Origin: Streptomyces fragilis
GTDB taxonomy: Bacteria; Actinomycetota; Actinomycetes; Streptomycetales; Streptomycetaceae
Length of the DNA stretch: 64,000 nt
Assembly (NCBI RefSeq): GCF_003112515.1
Contig: NZ_BEVZ01000004.1
Coordinates: 744,001-808,000 of the forward strand
Direction: 5' to 3'
In this document: piece after piece, positions 1-8,638 of the stretch
How positions within the stretch are numbered: the first letter of the stretch is position 1
Layout: each line of letters begins with the position of its first letter
Position numbers and translations under genes: made by a program
Notes under the pieces: model-generated
What the model was told of the DNA's origin: nothing
The model's database searches: none
What the model saw: the letters and a program-made list of their open reading frames with translations, nothing else

Positions 1-1
1 G

Positions 2-649
2 GACCTCATCGAGACGGACGCGCAGATCAGCAAGGACGGCGTCCCGTACGTCATGCACGACGGCACGGTGGACCGCACCACGAACGGGACCGGGGACCTC
101 ACCGCCCTGACCTCCGCGCAGCTGGACAAGCTGGACGCGGGGTCGTGGTTCTCCTCGGCGTACAAGGGCGAGCGCGTGCCGACGCTGCGGGCGCAGGGCG
201 CCGACCTGAAGGCGCGGGGCGGGAAGCTGCTGCTGGAGATCAAGCGGGCGGCGTCCAAGGACCAGGTGGCCCGGATGTTCGACGCGCTCCGGGCGGCCGG
301 GGTCCTCTCGCCGGACCGGGTCTTCGTGCAGAGCTTCAGCAAGCAGCACCTGAGGTGGGCCCGTGAGCTGGCGCCCACGCTGCCCCGCGGCTACCTGACG
401 TCCACGCTGGACGCCGACCCGGTGGCGGTCGCCCGCGACCTGGGGCTCACCGCGTACAACCCGAAGGCGTCGGCGCTGACCGCGCGGCCGTCCGTGGTGG
501 GCGACCTGCACCGGTCGGGCGTCGCCACGATGGTGTGGACGGTGGACGAGCCGGCGCAGTGGAAGACGCTGGACGCCCTCGGGGTCGACGCCGTGATCAG
601 CAACCGTCCCGCGGAGCTGGTCGCCTGGCAGGCCGCCCGACGGGGCTGA
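2..649 (+). CDS. glycerophosphodiester phosphodiesterase, 3' part
   Basis: C-terminal part of a GDPD-family enzyme, which hydrolyses glycerophosphodiesters to glycerol-3-phosphate and an alcohol. The frame is open to the window edge, so the true start lies upstream. The first visible residues (DLIETDAQISKDG, then VMHDGTVDRTTNG) are the conserved family motif: the E-x-D metal ligands and the HD general acid with RTT-x-G. Later blocks (LLLEIK, VFVQSF, MVWTVDE, GVDAVISNRP) fit the TIM-barrel strands of the family. The N-terminal signal peptide, if any, is not visible. A strong hairpin follows the stop. Confidence 0.93.
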   Translation, partial: DLIETDAQISKDGVPYVMHDGTVDRTTNGTGDLTALTSAQLDKLDAGSWFSSAYKGERVPTLRAQGADLKARGGKLLLEIKRAASKDQVARMFDALRAAGVLSPDRVFVQSFSKQHLRWARELAPTLPRGYLTSTLDADPVAVARDLGLTAYNPKASALTARPSVVGDLHRSGVATMVWTVDEPAQWKTLDALGVDAVISNRPAELVAWQAARRG

Positions 650-680
650 GCCCGGGGGCGGAAGACGCAGGAGAGACGGG

Positions 681-713
681 GAAGGGCCCCGGCGTCATCC
701 GCCGGGGCCCTTC
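681..713. terminator. intrinsic terminator hairpin
   Basis: Perfect 13-bp stem (GAAGGGCCCCGGC / GCCGGGGCCCTTC) with a 7-nt loop. It lies between the convergent ends of the phosphodiesterase and the alcohol dehydrogenase and may serve both. Confidence 0.8.
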
Positions 714-740
714 GCGTCGCGTCCCCGCAGGGACGTTTCG

Positions 741-1781
741 TCAGATCGTGGCCGTGTCGATGACGAAGCGGTAGCGCACGTCGGAGGCGACGACGCGCTC
801 GTAGGCCTCGTTGATCCGGTCGGCGGAGATCAGCTCGATCTCGGCGCCCAGCCCGTGCTCGGCGCAGAAGTCCAGCATCTCCTGGGTCTCGGCGATGCCG
901 CCGATCATGGAGCCGGCCAGGTTCTTGTTGCCGCCGATGAGGGCGAACAGCTGGAGGGAGATCGGGTTCTCCGGGGCGCCGACGTTGACCAGCGTGCCGC
1001 CGGTCTTCAGCAGTCCCAGGTACGCGTTGAAGTCGACGTTGGCGGAGACCGTGGAGACGATCAGGTCGAAGTTTCCGCGCAGCTCCTCGAAGGTGCGGGG
1101 GTCGGCCGTCGCGTAGTAGTGGTCGGCGCCGAGCTTGAGGCCGTCCTCCTTCTTGCGCAGCGACTGCGACAGCACCGTCACCTCGGCGCCCATGGCGTGG
1201 GCGATCTTGACGGCCATGTGGCCGAGGCCGCCCAGGCCGACCACGGCGACCTTCTTGCCGGGGCCCGCGCCGTAGTTCTTCAGCGGGGAGTACGTGGTGA
1301 TGCCGGCGCAGAGCAGCGGGGCGGCGACGTCGAGCGAGAGGCCGTCGGGGATGCGGAGGGTGTAGTTCTCGTCGACGACGATGTGGGTGGAGTAGCCGCC
1401 CTGGGTGATCTCGCCGTCCCGGCCGCGGGAGCCGTAGGTGCCGACGTTGCCCTTGAGGCAGTGCTGCTCGACTCCGCCCCGGCAGTTCTCGCACTCACGG
1501 CAGGAGTCCACCATGCAGCCGACGCCGACGCGGTCGCCGACCTTGAAACGGGTCACGCCGGAGCCGACCTCGGTGACCACACCGGCGATCTCGTGCCCGG
1601 GGGTGAGGGGGAAGTGGGTCTTGCCCCACTCCTCGCGGACGGTGTGGATGTCGGAGTGGCAGATACCGGCGTACTTGATGTCGATCAGGACGTCGTGCTC
1701 ACCGACCTCCCTGCGCTCGACGGTGGTGCGCTCCAGCGGAGCCTTGGCGGCGGGGGCGGCGTAGGCGGCGACAGAAGTCAT
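741..1781 (-). CDS. zinc-dependent NAD(P) alcohol dehydrogenase (cinnamyl-alcohol dehydrogenase/YahK-like)
   Basis: Medium-chain zinc alcohol dehydrogenase, 346 aa. Catalytic zinc ligands are Cys41 (AGICHSDIH) and His63 (GHE). The structural zinc loop has four cysteines at 94, 97, 100 and 108 (CRECENC..HC). The Rossmann motif is VGLGGLG. The CHSD and structural-loop sequence places it with the broad-specificity aldehyde reductase/cinnamyl-alcohol dehydrogenase subgroup, usually NADPH-dependent; the physiological substrate is unknown. The frame stays open 72 codons upstream, but that part is low-complexity and overlaps tandem repeats, so MTSVAAYAAP is taken as the start. It appears monocistronic. 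Confidence 0.9.
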   Translation of the reverse strand: MTSVAAYAAPAAKAPLERTTVERREVGEHDVLIDIKYAGICHSDIHTVREEWGKTHFPLTPGHEIAGVVTEVGSGVTRFKVGDRVGVGCMVDSCRECENCRGGVEQHCLKGNVGTYGSRGRDGEITQGGYSTHIVVDENYTLRIPDGLSLDVAAPLLCAGITTYSPLKNYGAGPGKKVAVVGLGGLGHMAVKIAHAMGAEVTVLSQSLRKKEDGLKLGADHYYATADPRTFEELRGNFDLIVSTVSANVDFNAYLGLLKTGGTLVNVGAPENPISLQLFALIGGNKNLAGSMIGGIAETQEMLDFCAEHGLGAEIELISADRINEAYERVVASDVRYRFVIDTATI

Positions 1782-1930
1782 GCCGGGTGGTTCTCCGGTT
1801 TCTTCGGGGTGCTGGGTTGCTTGCGCGTGCGTCGTGGGCGCGCGCGGACGCCCGTGCGCGGTGGCGCGGACGTCCTTGGTGCACAACTGCCCCGCGATCC
1901 GGTTCATTCCGCATGGCGGATCGGAAACAG

Positions 1931-2027
1931 CCGGAACGCGGGGCGGGGCCGAAGCCGGGAACACCCGGAACGCGGGGCGGGCCGAAGCCGGGAACACCCG
2001 GAACGCGGGGCGGGCCGAAGCCGGGAA
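1931..2027. repeat. 33-34 bp tandem repeat, about three copies
   Basis: Three head-to-tail copies beginning at 1931, 1965 and 1998, of 34, 33 and 30 nt (last truncated). Each starts CCGGAACGCGGGGCGG and ends CCGAAGCCGGGAA. It fills the space between the start of the alcohol dehydrogenase and the 3' end of the ABC transporter genes. Confidence 0.9.
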
Positions 2028-2060
2028 GAGGGGGCGTGACGGGTGCCCGGGGCGTCGGCC

Positions 2061-2726
2061 TCAGGTCGCGACGGAACCCTTGCGAAGGGTCACCACGCGG
2101 GGGGCCTGCCTGGCCAGGTGGGAGTCGTGGGTGACCATGACGAAGGTCAGCCCGTGCTCCTTCCACTGCGTCTCGAGGACGGCCATGATCTCGTCCCGGG
2201 TGGACTCGTCCAGGTTGCCCGTCGGCTCGTCGGCGAGCAGCACCCTGGGCTGCTTGACCAGGGCGCGCGCGATGGCCACCCGCTGCTGCTGGCCGCCCGA
2301 GAGCTCGCCCGGCACGTGCCCGAGCCGCTCCCCCAGCCCCACCGAGGCGAGGGCCTCGGCGGCCCGATCGCGCCGTTCCTTCCGCTTCACGCCGAGCGGC
2401 ACCAGCGCCGTCTCGACGTTCTCCTGCGCGGTGAGGGTCGGGATGAGGTTGAAGCCCTGGAAGACGAAGCCGATCTTCTCGCTGCGGATCCGGGTCAGCC
2501 GCGCCTCGGAGAGCTTCGCGAGGTCCACTCCGTCCAGCACGACGCTGCCGGCGGTCGGGCGGTCGAGGCCGCCGAGCATCTGGAGGAGGGTCGACTTGCC
2601 GCCGCCCGTGGGGCCCTGGATGACCAGGCGGTCGCCGTCGGCGATGGTGAGGTCGACGCCGGCCAGCGCGTCCACGACTCCCTTGCCGCGGGTGTAGCGG
2701 CGGGTGACGCCGGTGAGTTCGTACAT
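2061..2726 (-). CDS. ABC transporter ATP-binding protein (MacB/LolD type)
   Basis: 221-aa nucleotide-binding subunit. Walker A is GPTGGGKST; the signature LSGGQQQRVAIARAL and Walker B VLLADEP follow, then the switch histidine in VTHD. The short length and sequence are typical of MacB/LolD-like ATPases that work with an FtsX-fold permease. The start MYELTGV is preceded by an AGGAG ribosome site; the longer open frame upstream is antisense noise. The partner permease lies immediately upstream on the same strand (80-bp gap). The substrate cannot be read from the sequence. Confidence 0.93.
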   Translation of the reverse strand: MYELTGVTRRYTRGKGVVDALAGVDLTIADGDRLVIQGPTGGGKSTLLQMLGGLDRPTAGSVVLDGVDLAKLSEARLTRIRSEKIGFVFQGFNLIPTLTAQENVETALVPLGVKRKERRDRAAEALASVGLGERLGHVPGELSGGQQQRVAIARALVKQPRVLLADEPTGNLDESTRDEIMAVLETQWKEHGLTFVMVTHDSHLARQAPRVVTLRKGSVAT

Positions 2727-2806
2727 GGTGTCGTTGCTCCTGCTGAAAGGGCGGAAGGAAGGGCTGGAAGGGGCGGGTCGGGTGCCGGACGGCCGGGGCG
2801 GGGCCG

Positions 2807-4306
2807 TCAGGCGACGCGGGAGAGGGCGTCGGCGGGGCGCAGCCGGGAGGCGCGCCACCCTCCGAAGGCGCCCGCGACCAGGCCGCCCGCGACGGCCAGA
2901 CCGACCGCCAGCGCGATCATGGAGAGGTTCACGGGCGCGGTGAGGGCCACGTCGAGGGACCGGGAGGCCGCCTGCCGCATCCCGCCGCCGGGGCCGCCAC
3001 CCATGCCGCCCATGCCGCCGCCCGGGCCGCCGGCGCCACCCGCGCCGGACCCGGCGGAGCCGCCCAGCTGCGCGGTCAGCGAGGGCCCGAAGGCGGTGAT
3101 CGCCCACGCGCCGGCGAGGCCGATCGCGATGCCCAGCGCGCCGCCGAGGAGTCCGGTCACCACGGCCTCGCCGACCACCTGCCCGGTGACCCGGCGCGAG
3201 CGCCAGCCCAGCGCCTTGAGGGTGCCGAACTCGCGGACCCGGCGGGCGACGGCGGAGGAGGTCAGCAGACCGGCCACCAGGAACGCGGCGGCGAGGACCA
3301 CGACGGACAGCCACCGGCCGACGGTGACGGCCAGCCCGGATGCGGTCGACAGGGACCCGGACACCGTGTCGGCGAGGTCCTCGGAGGTGGTCACGGTGGC
3401 GTCCGGCACGGCCTCGAGCACCGCGCTCTTGACCGTGTCCAGCTGCTGCGCGTCGTCCGCCTGGACGTAGACGGTGGTGATCTTCCCCTTGGCGTCGGCG
3501 AGCGCCTGGGCCCGGGCGAGCGGGAGGTAGACGTCGGCGGCGGCGTCGCCGCTGGTCGCCGTGGCGAGGCCCACGACGGTGAACGCGGTGCCGCTGACGG
3601 TCACCTTGTCGCCGGTGGCGAGCTTCTGCTCCTTGGCGTAGGCGCTGTCCACCACGGCCACCTTCGCCGAGGTCTCGGACGTCTCGAAGCCGCGCCCGTC
3701 GATGATCTCGGAGGAGGTCAGCGGGCCGAGTGCGGGCCGGGTGACGTCGGTGCCGTAGACGCTGAAGCTGTCGATGGAGAAGTCGGCGCCGCCGCCCTGC
3801 ACCTCGCCGCCGGCCGTGCCGCCGGGCCGGCCACCGCCGCCCTCGCGCTGCTGGAACTGGCCCGGGGTGAACTCCCCGTCGACCTTGACCACGTTGAGGC
3901 TGAGCCCGCCGACGGCGGCGGCGACGCCGTCCGCCTTCGCGACCTGGGTGACGGTGGCGGACTTCAGCGTCTGGAAGCCCTGGACCATGACCCGGTCGCT
4001 GCTCCGCTGCGCGTCGTCACCGCTCCCGCCGTCCTCGCCGTCCTCACCGCCACGGGCGTCGAACCGGAAGCGCGGCCGGGAGCTGCCGTCCTCTCCCTCG
4101 GCGGGCGGCTCGGGGGCCTTGGTGACGGTCATGTCGGTGCCGAGGCCGTAGAGCGACTCCAGGACCTGGGCCTGGGCCCTGCCCATGCCGGACGACACGG
4201 CGTTGACGACGATGACGAGGGCGATGCCGAGCGCCAGGCCGGAGGCGACGACCAGCGACGCCTTTCTGCGGCGGCGCAGTTCGCGGCGCAAGTAGGTGAG
4301 GAACAT
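2807..4306 (-). CDS. ABC transporter permease, FtsX/MacB family
   Basis: 499-aa permease starting MFLTYLRRELRRR. The first transmembrane helix is at about residues 18-40, followed by a large extracytoplasmic domain (about 40-330) and three further helices at the C-terminus, the MacB/FtsX topology. The extracytoplasmic domain has an acidic, Gly-rich low-complexity stretch (about residues 80-105). A Gly/Met-rich run (GGPGGGMGGMGGGPGGGM, encoded near 2985-3045) lies in the loop before the last helix. The gene precedes its ATPase in one operon. It may export a lipid, peptide or antibiotic, or transmit a mechanical signal; the sequence does not decide. Confidence 0.9.
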   Translation of the reverse strand: MFLTYLRRELRRRRKASLVVASGLALGIALVIVVNAVSSGMGRAQAQVLESLYGLGTDMTVTKAPEPPAEGEDGSSRPRFRFDARGGEDGEDGGSGDDAQRSSDRVMVQGFQTLKSATVTQVAKADGVAAAVGGLSLNVVKVDGEFTPGQFQQREGGGGRPGGTAGGEVQGGGADFSIDSFSVYGTDVTRPALGPLTSSEIIDGRGFETSETSAKVAVVDSAYAKEQKLATGDKVTVSGTAFTVVGLATATSGDAAADVYLPLARAQALADAKGKITTVYVQADDAQQLDTVKSAVLEAVPDATVTTSEDLADTVSGSLSTASGLAVTVGRWLSVVVLAAAFLVAGLLTSSAVARRVREFGTLKALGWRSRRVTGQVVGEAVVTGLLGGALGIAIGLAGAWAITAFGPSLTAQLGGSAGSGAGGAGGPGGGMGGMGGGPGGGMRQAASRSLDVALTAPVNLSMIALAVGLAVAGGLVAGAFGGWRASRLRPADALSRVA

Positions 4307-4421
4307 GCGCGGCACGCTAGGGGCGCGGGCTGGTAGACCCCTGTGCGTTGTGTGAGAGAACCCCGAGAGGGCGCGTTGGGGCGGAGACGTCAACGACACA
4401 CGCACGGAACGGCGCAGGCGC

Positions 4422-4476
4422 AAAAAACGGCGGAGGCGCCCGGCGGCGTGCGTCGTGCACGCCGCCGGGCGCCTCC
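4422..4476 (-). terminator. rho-independent terminator with U-tract
   Basis: A perfect 20-bp inverted repeat (arms 4432-4451 and 4457-4476, 5-nt loop). On the minus strand it is followed by a T6 run (A6 at 4422-4427 on the plus strand). It ends transcription from the L,D-transpeptidase gene. Confidence 0.9.
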
Positions 4477-4540
4477 CGCGCCGCCTCAGGGGCGGCGCGG
4501 CGTCACGGTCGACGAGGTCAGGGGGTCACCGGCGCCGGGG

Positions 4541-5800
4541 TCAGACGGCGGAGCCGGCCACCCACTGGTCCCACGGCATGTTCCAGCCGTTGAAGCCGTT
4601 GTCCGGGGCGACCGTCTTGTCGCCGGTGTTCTGGACGACCACCACGTCACCGATCATCGAGTTCTCGAAGAACCAGGCGCCCGGCTTGTTCGGGTCGTTC
4701 GCGCCCTTGGCGTCCTCCAGGCCCACGCAGCCGTGGCTGGTGTTGGCGTTGCCGAAGACGCCCTGGCCCCAGTAGTTGCCGTGGATGAAGGTGCCGGACG
4801 TGGTCAGCCGCATGGCGTGCGGGACGTCCTTGATGTCGTACTCGCCCTTGCCGTCGTCGTCGGTGAAGCCGACCGTCGCGCCGTTCATCCGGGTCTCCTT
4901 GAACTTCTCGGAGATCACCATCTGGCCCTCGTACGTCTTGTTGTCGGGGGCGCCGGCGGAGATGGGGATGGTGCGGATGGTCTTGCCGTTGCGCGTGACC
5001 TTCATCTGCTTGGTCTCGGCGTCGACGATCGAGACCTGGTTGCGGCCGATGTGGAAGGTGACGGTCTTCTGCTGGACGCCGTAGACGTTCGGCGCGCCCT
5101 CGACGCCGTCCAGCGCGAGCTTCATGGTGACCGTCGCCCCCTCCTTCCAGTACTCCTGGGGGCGGCAGTCCATCCGGGTGGTGCTGAACCAGTGGCAGGC
5201 GACCTCCTGGCCGCTGCTCACCGAGACGTCGACCCCCTGCTGGACGGCCTTCTTGTCGGTGATCTCCTTGTCGAACCTGATCGACACGGGCATGCCGACG
5301 CCGACGGTGGAGCCGTCCTCCGGCGAGAAGTTGCCTATGAAGCTGTTGGAGGGCGAGACGGTGGTGAAGGTGGCGTTCTCGTGGGAGGCGCGGCCCTTGG
5401 AGTCCTCGGCCGTCACCGAGACCTTGTAGGTGGTGGCCCGCTCGAGCTGCCCGGAGGGCTTCCAGGAGGTCTTGTCGTCGGACATCTCGCCCTCGACCGC
5501 CTGGCCGTCCTTGGTCTTCACCTCGACCTCGGTCAGCGTGCCCTTCTTGACCGAGACGTGCCCCGCGTTGTTGATCGACGCGTTGTCCGTGCCGTCCTTG
5601 GGCGTGATGGAGATCTCGGCGACCGACGTCTCCTTCGCGGCCGCCTCGTCGGCCCTCTCCTGGGCGTCCGGACGGGCGGGCTTCTCGTCCCCTCCACAAC
5701 CGGACAGGACCATCACGCCGCCCAGAAGTGCGGACGCGACCGCCAGACCCCTGCGCCGCCGCCGCTCACCGACCGTCTTCACACGTATCTCCATCATCAC
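4541..5800 (-). CDS. L,D-transpeptidase lipoprotein (Ig-like plus YkuD domains)
   Basis: 419-aa secreted lipoprotein. It has an Arg-rich N-terminus, a hydrophobic helix and a lipobox (VLSGC), followed by two Ig-like domains (about 60-270) and a C-terminal YkuD domain. The YkuD motif is present: HGNYWG, then SHGCVGL with catalytic Cys358. Family members make 3-3 cross-links in peptidoglycan. The architecture matches mycobacterial LdtMt2-type enzymes. The longest frame begins GTG-ATG-ATG at 5800. A GGAG six bases before a GTG at 5782 makes that a possible alternative start, still leaving a complete signal peptide. The gene is followed by a strong terminator. Confidence 0.92.
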   Translation of the reverse strand: MMMEIRVKTVGERRRRRGLAVASALLGGVMVLSGCGGDEKPARPDAQERADEAAAKETSVAEISITPKDGTDNASINNAGHVSVKKGTLTEVEVKTKDGQAVEGEMSDDKTSWKPSGQLERATTYKVSVTAEDSKGRASHENATFTTVSPSNSFIGNFSPEDGSTVGVGMPVSIRFDKEITDKKAVQQGVDVSVSSGQEVACHWFSTTRMDCRPQEYWKEGATVTMKLALDGVEGAPNVYGVQQKTVTFHIGRNQVSIVDAETKQMKVTRNGKTIRTIPISAGAPDNKTYEGQMVISEKFKETRMNGATVGFTDDDGKGEYDIKDVPHAMRLTTSGTFIHGNYWGQGVFGNANTSHGCVGLEDAKGANDPNKPGAWFFENSMIGDVVVVQNTGDKTVAPDNGFNGWNMPWDQWVAGSAV

Positions 5801-6003
5801 TGGTCACCCGACCCCGTGGGAGGCGCCGCCCGTGCCGCGACCCGGTGCGGGCACACCTCCCGTCAGCATTCTCAACGCCTGGACGGGCCGTTCCGGTTCC
5901 GTCTCGCGGTGAATTGTGCAATGCGCCACGCCGCGGACCGCCGGAACGGTCCGCGGAGGACCGGAAGGCATCGTTCCGTAGGGGTCGCCTTCCCCGCCAG
6001 GGG

Positions 6004-6399
6004 TCAGCCGATGCCGATGCGAACCGTCACGTCCCCGCCTCCGGCGGGGCCGCCGGCCCGATCGCCGGGGAAGTCCTCCTCGTGGTCGCCATCATCGCCG
6101 TAGAGGTCGCCGTCGAGCGAATCCGGATTCCCGTCCACGTGCTCCGCGCTCCACGAGGTCTGGGTCAGTTCGATCCCCGGCAGCGCCGCCACCAGGTCGA
6201 ACGGGTCGACGAGGTAGGCCAGGGCCTCCGCCGTGTCGTGCGTCACCACGGACCCGATCCGGTCCCGCTCGCCGTCCGGCAGCGTTCCGTCCGCGGCGAT
6301 CCGGTCCTGTGCGGTGCGCCGGAGCGCCCGCGGGTCGTCGACCTCCACGATCAGCTGGACGTCGAGACGGACAAAGCGGCTGTTTTCGGTTGCATTCAT
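6004..6399 (-). CDS. hypothetical acidic protein
   Basis: 131-aa protein starting MNATENSRFVRLDVQL. No domain is recognised. It has a mixed alpha/beta N-terminal half and a very acidic C-terminal third (SLDGDLYGDDGDHEEDF) ending in a Gly-rich tail. There is no signal peptide. No clear ribosome site precedes this ATG; an in-frame ATG at 6462 would add 21 low-complexity residues. It is divergent from the sortase-motif protein gene. Confidence 0.65.
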   Translation of the reverse strand: MNATENSRFVRLDVQLIVEVDDPRALRRTAQDRIAADGTLPDGERDRIGSVVTHDTAEALAYLVDPFDLVAALPGIELTQTSWSAEHVDGNPDSLDGDLYGDDGDHEEDFPGDRAGGPAGGGDVTVRIGIG

Positions 6400-6508
6400 G
6401 GCAGGGAGAGTACGGCGGTCCGCGCCCTCGGGTTTCCCGCGACCCGCGCCTTTCACTAGCATCGGTTCACACGGTCAATTCGCCAGCGCCACAAGGGGAT
6501 CGATATCC

Positions 6509-6859
6509 GTGTCCACGACGCGCCGCTCATTGCTGACCGCCGCTGCCGCCGGCGCCCTGCTGGGTGCCCTCTCCTTCGTCCCGTCCGCCAACGCGACGAT
6601 GACGCCGGAAGAACCGGAACCGCGGTCCGCCGCCGCCGCTCCCGCCGTCGCGGGCGCGGAGGGCGCCTTCGGGGTGCGCACCATGACCACCGTCTCCGAC
6701 ACCACCCCGGCGACGGTCCACGCCCGGACCGACGGCATCGAGCTCGCCGACACCGGCGCCTTCGACACGACGCCGTACATCATGGGCGGCACCGCGTTCC
6801 TCGGCATCGGGGCGGCGTTCGTGGCGTACTCGGTGCGGCGGGAGCGCATGGGCCTGTGA
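6509..6859 (+). CDS. small secreted protein with class E sortase motif (LADTG)
   Basis: 116-aa protein starting at GTG, with AAGGGG upstream. It has a Tat-like signal (TTRRSLLT then an Ala-rich core, likely cleavage after SANA), a short Ala/Pro-rich middle, then LADTG at residues 79-83. A hydrophobic segment (about 91-108) and a basic tail VRRERMGL follow. Sorting motif, membrane helix and positive tail are the three parts of a sortase signal. Streptomyces class E sortases are known to recognise LAXTG, as in chaplins. It is therefore probably anchored to peptidoglycan. No sortase gene lies in the window and the mature domain is too short to assign. Confidence 0.8.
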   Translation: MSTTRRSLLTAAAAGALLGALSFVPSANATMTPEEPEPRSAAAAPAVAGAEGAFGVRTMTTVSDTTPATVHARTDGIELADTGAFDTTPYIMGGTAFLGIGAAFVAYSVRRERMGL

Positions 6860-6985
6860 CGGCCGGCCCCCGGGCCCATGCGGAACGCCCTTGACCGCTT
6901 GTGAGGGAGACCTCATGGTCCGACGGTGAACACCCCCTCGTGGGCGCGGAGAAGGCCGCCAGGTGGCTGGGCCGGCACCGAGGCG

Positions 6986-7019
6986 GCCGCCGGGCCGGCA
7001 CGGGGACCGGCCCGGCGGC
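6986..7019 (-). terminator. terminator hairpin of hutH
   Basis: Perfect 13-bp stem (GCCGCCGGGCCGG / CCGGCCCGGCGGC), 8-nt loop, directly after the hutH stop on the minus strand. It has no U-tract, which is common in Streptomyces. Confidence 0.65.
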
Positions 7020-7029
7020 GGGGGCGCCG

Positions 7030-8628
7030 TCAGCGCAGCGGGCCGGTGACCGCCTCGGCGGCGCGGACGACGCCGCCCTCGCGGACGAAGGCCTCGGCCG
7101 CCGCGAGGTCGGGGGCGAGGTAGCGGTCCGGGCCGGGGCCCGCGACGCCGGCCGCGCGGGCGGCCTCGACGACGGCCCAGGTGGCGGGCGCGGCGGCAAG
7201 ACCCGTGGCGGTGCGGCGCAGCTCCAGCGCGCGGGAGGCGGCGACCAGCTCGACGGCGACGACCCGGGCCAGGTTGTCGACCACGTGCCGCAGCTTGCGC
7301 GCCGCCGACCAGCCCATGGAGACGTGGTCCTCCTGCATGGCGGAGGAGGGGATGGAGTCCACCGAGGCGGGGACGGCGAGCCGCTTGAGCTCGCTGACCA
7401 GGGCGGCCTGGGTGTACTGGGCGATCATCAGCCCGGAGTCGACGCCCGGGTCGTCGGCGAGGAACGCGGGCAGCCCGTGCGAGCGGGCCTTGTCCAGCAG
7501 CCGGTCGGTGCGGCGCTCGGCGATGGACGCCAGGTCGGCCGCGGCGATCGCGAGGAAGTCGAGGACGTAGGCCACCGGCGCGCCGTGGAAGTTGCCGTTG
7601 GACTCCACGCGGCCTCCCTCGGCGCCGAAGGCCTGGGAGGTGCCCCCGGGCAGCACCACCGGGTTGTCGACGGCCGCCGCCAGCTCCCGCCCGGCCACCA
7701 GCTCGGCGTGGCCGAGGGTGTCCCGGCCCGCGCCCGCCACCTGCGGCGCGCAGCGCACCGAGTAGGCGTCCTGCACCCGCGGCTCGTCGCCCTGGTGCTG
7801 TCCGGTCATCTCCGAGCCGTGCAGCACCGCCAGCATGTTGGCGGCGGAGTCCGCCTGGCCCGGGTGCGGGCGGATGGCGTGCAGCTCGGGCGCCAGGACC
7901 CCGTCGGTGCCCAGCAGCGCCTCCAGCGTCATCGCGGCGGTCACGTCCGCGGAGGTGTAGAGCAGACGCAGGTCGGCCAGGGCCATCAGCAGCATGCCGA
8001 GCATGCCGTCGGTGCCGTTGAGGAGGGCCAGGCCCTCCTTCTCCTTGAGCTCGACGGGGTGCAGCCCGTGCGCCGCGAGCAGCTTGCGGACCGGGCGGAG
8101 CTCGCCGTCGGGGCCTTCGGCCTCGCCCTCGCCCATCAGGGCGAGCGCGCAGTGCGAGAGGGGGGCCAGGTCGCCGGAGCAGCCGAGGGAGCCGTACTCG
8201 TGCACCACGGGGGTGATGCCGGCGTTCAGCAGGTCGGCCATGGCCTGCGCGACCTCGGGGCGCACGCCGGTGCGGCCGGAGCAGAGGGTCTTGAGCCGCA
8301 GGAACATCAGCGCGCGCACCACCTCGCGCTCGACCCGCGGGCCCATGCCGGCGGCGTGCGAGCGGACGATGTTGCGCTGCAGCCGGGTGCGCAGGTCCGG
8401 GCCGATGTGCCGGGTCGCCAGCGCGCCGAAGCCGGTGCTCACGCCGTAGACGGGGTCCGGCTTGGCGGCGAGGGCCTCGACGACCTCGCGGGACGCGGTC
8501 AGTTCCCGCACCGCCTCGTCCGAGAGCGTGACCCGTGCGCCGTGCCGCGCCACGGCGAGCACCTGCTCCGGCGTGAGGCCGGAGGTGCCCACCACCACAG
8601 TTTCCGTCGAACCGGTGTGCATATCCAT
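7030..8628 (-). CDS. hutH: histidine ammonia-lyase
   Basis: 532-aa enzyme of histidine use: L-histidine to trans-urocanate and ammonia. Diagnostic blocks are YGVSTGFGAL, QRNIVRSHAAG, the MIO cofactor loop GSLGCSGDLAPL, ELHAIRPHPGQ and ESNGNFHGAP. The MIO triad reads Cys-Ser-Gly rather than the more common Ala-Ser-Gly. A short insertion, PGGTSQAFGAEGG, sits just before RVESNGNFHG. MDMHT is taken as the start because it resembles the N-terminus of Streptomyces HutH proteins; no good ribosome site precedes it. The gene begins 10 bp after the GGDEF gene on the same strand, so the two may be cotranscribed. No other hut gene is nearby. Confidence 0.96.
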   Translation of the reverse strand: MDMHTGSTETVVVGTSGLTPEQVLAVARHGARVTLSDEAVRELTASREVVEALAAKPDPVYGVSTGFGALATRHIGPDLRTRLQRNIVRSHAAGMGPRVEREVVRALMFLRLKTLCSGRTGVRPEVAQAMADLLNAGITPVVHEYGSLGCSGDLAPLSHCALALMGEGEAEGPDGELRPVRKLLAAHGLHPVELKEKEGLALLNGTDGMLGMLLMALADLRLLYTSADVTAAMTLEALLGTDGVLAPELHAIRPHPGQADSAANMLAVLHGSEMTGQHQGDEPRVQDAYSVRCAPQVAGAGRDTLGHAELVAGRELAAAVDNPVVLPGGTSQAFGAEGGRVESNGNFHGAPVAYVLDFLAIAAADLASIAERRTDRLLDKARSHGLPAFLADDPGVDSGLMIAQYTQAALVSELKRLAVPASVDSIPSSAMQEDHVSMGWSAARKLRHVVDNLARVVAVELVAASRALELRRTATGLAAAPATWAVVEAARAAGVAGPGPDRYLAPDLAAAEAFVREGGVVRAAEAVTGPLR

Positions 8629-8638
8629 ATTCAGGAGC

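Noticed and set aside
1782..1997. 72-residue N-terminal extension of the alcohol dehydrogenase
   Set aside because: It includes the tandem repeats and has no counterpart in the family; MTSVAAY aligns with normal N-termini.
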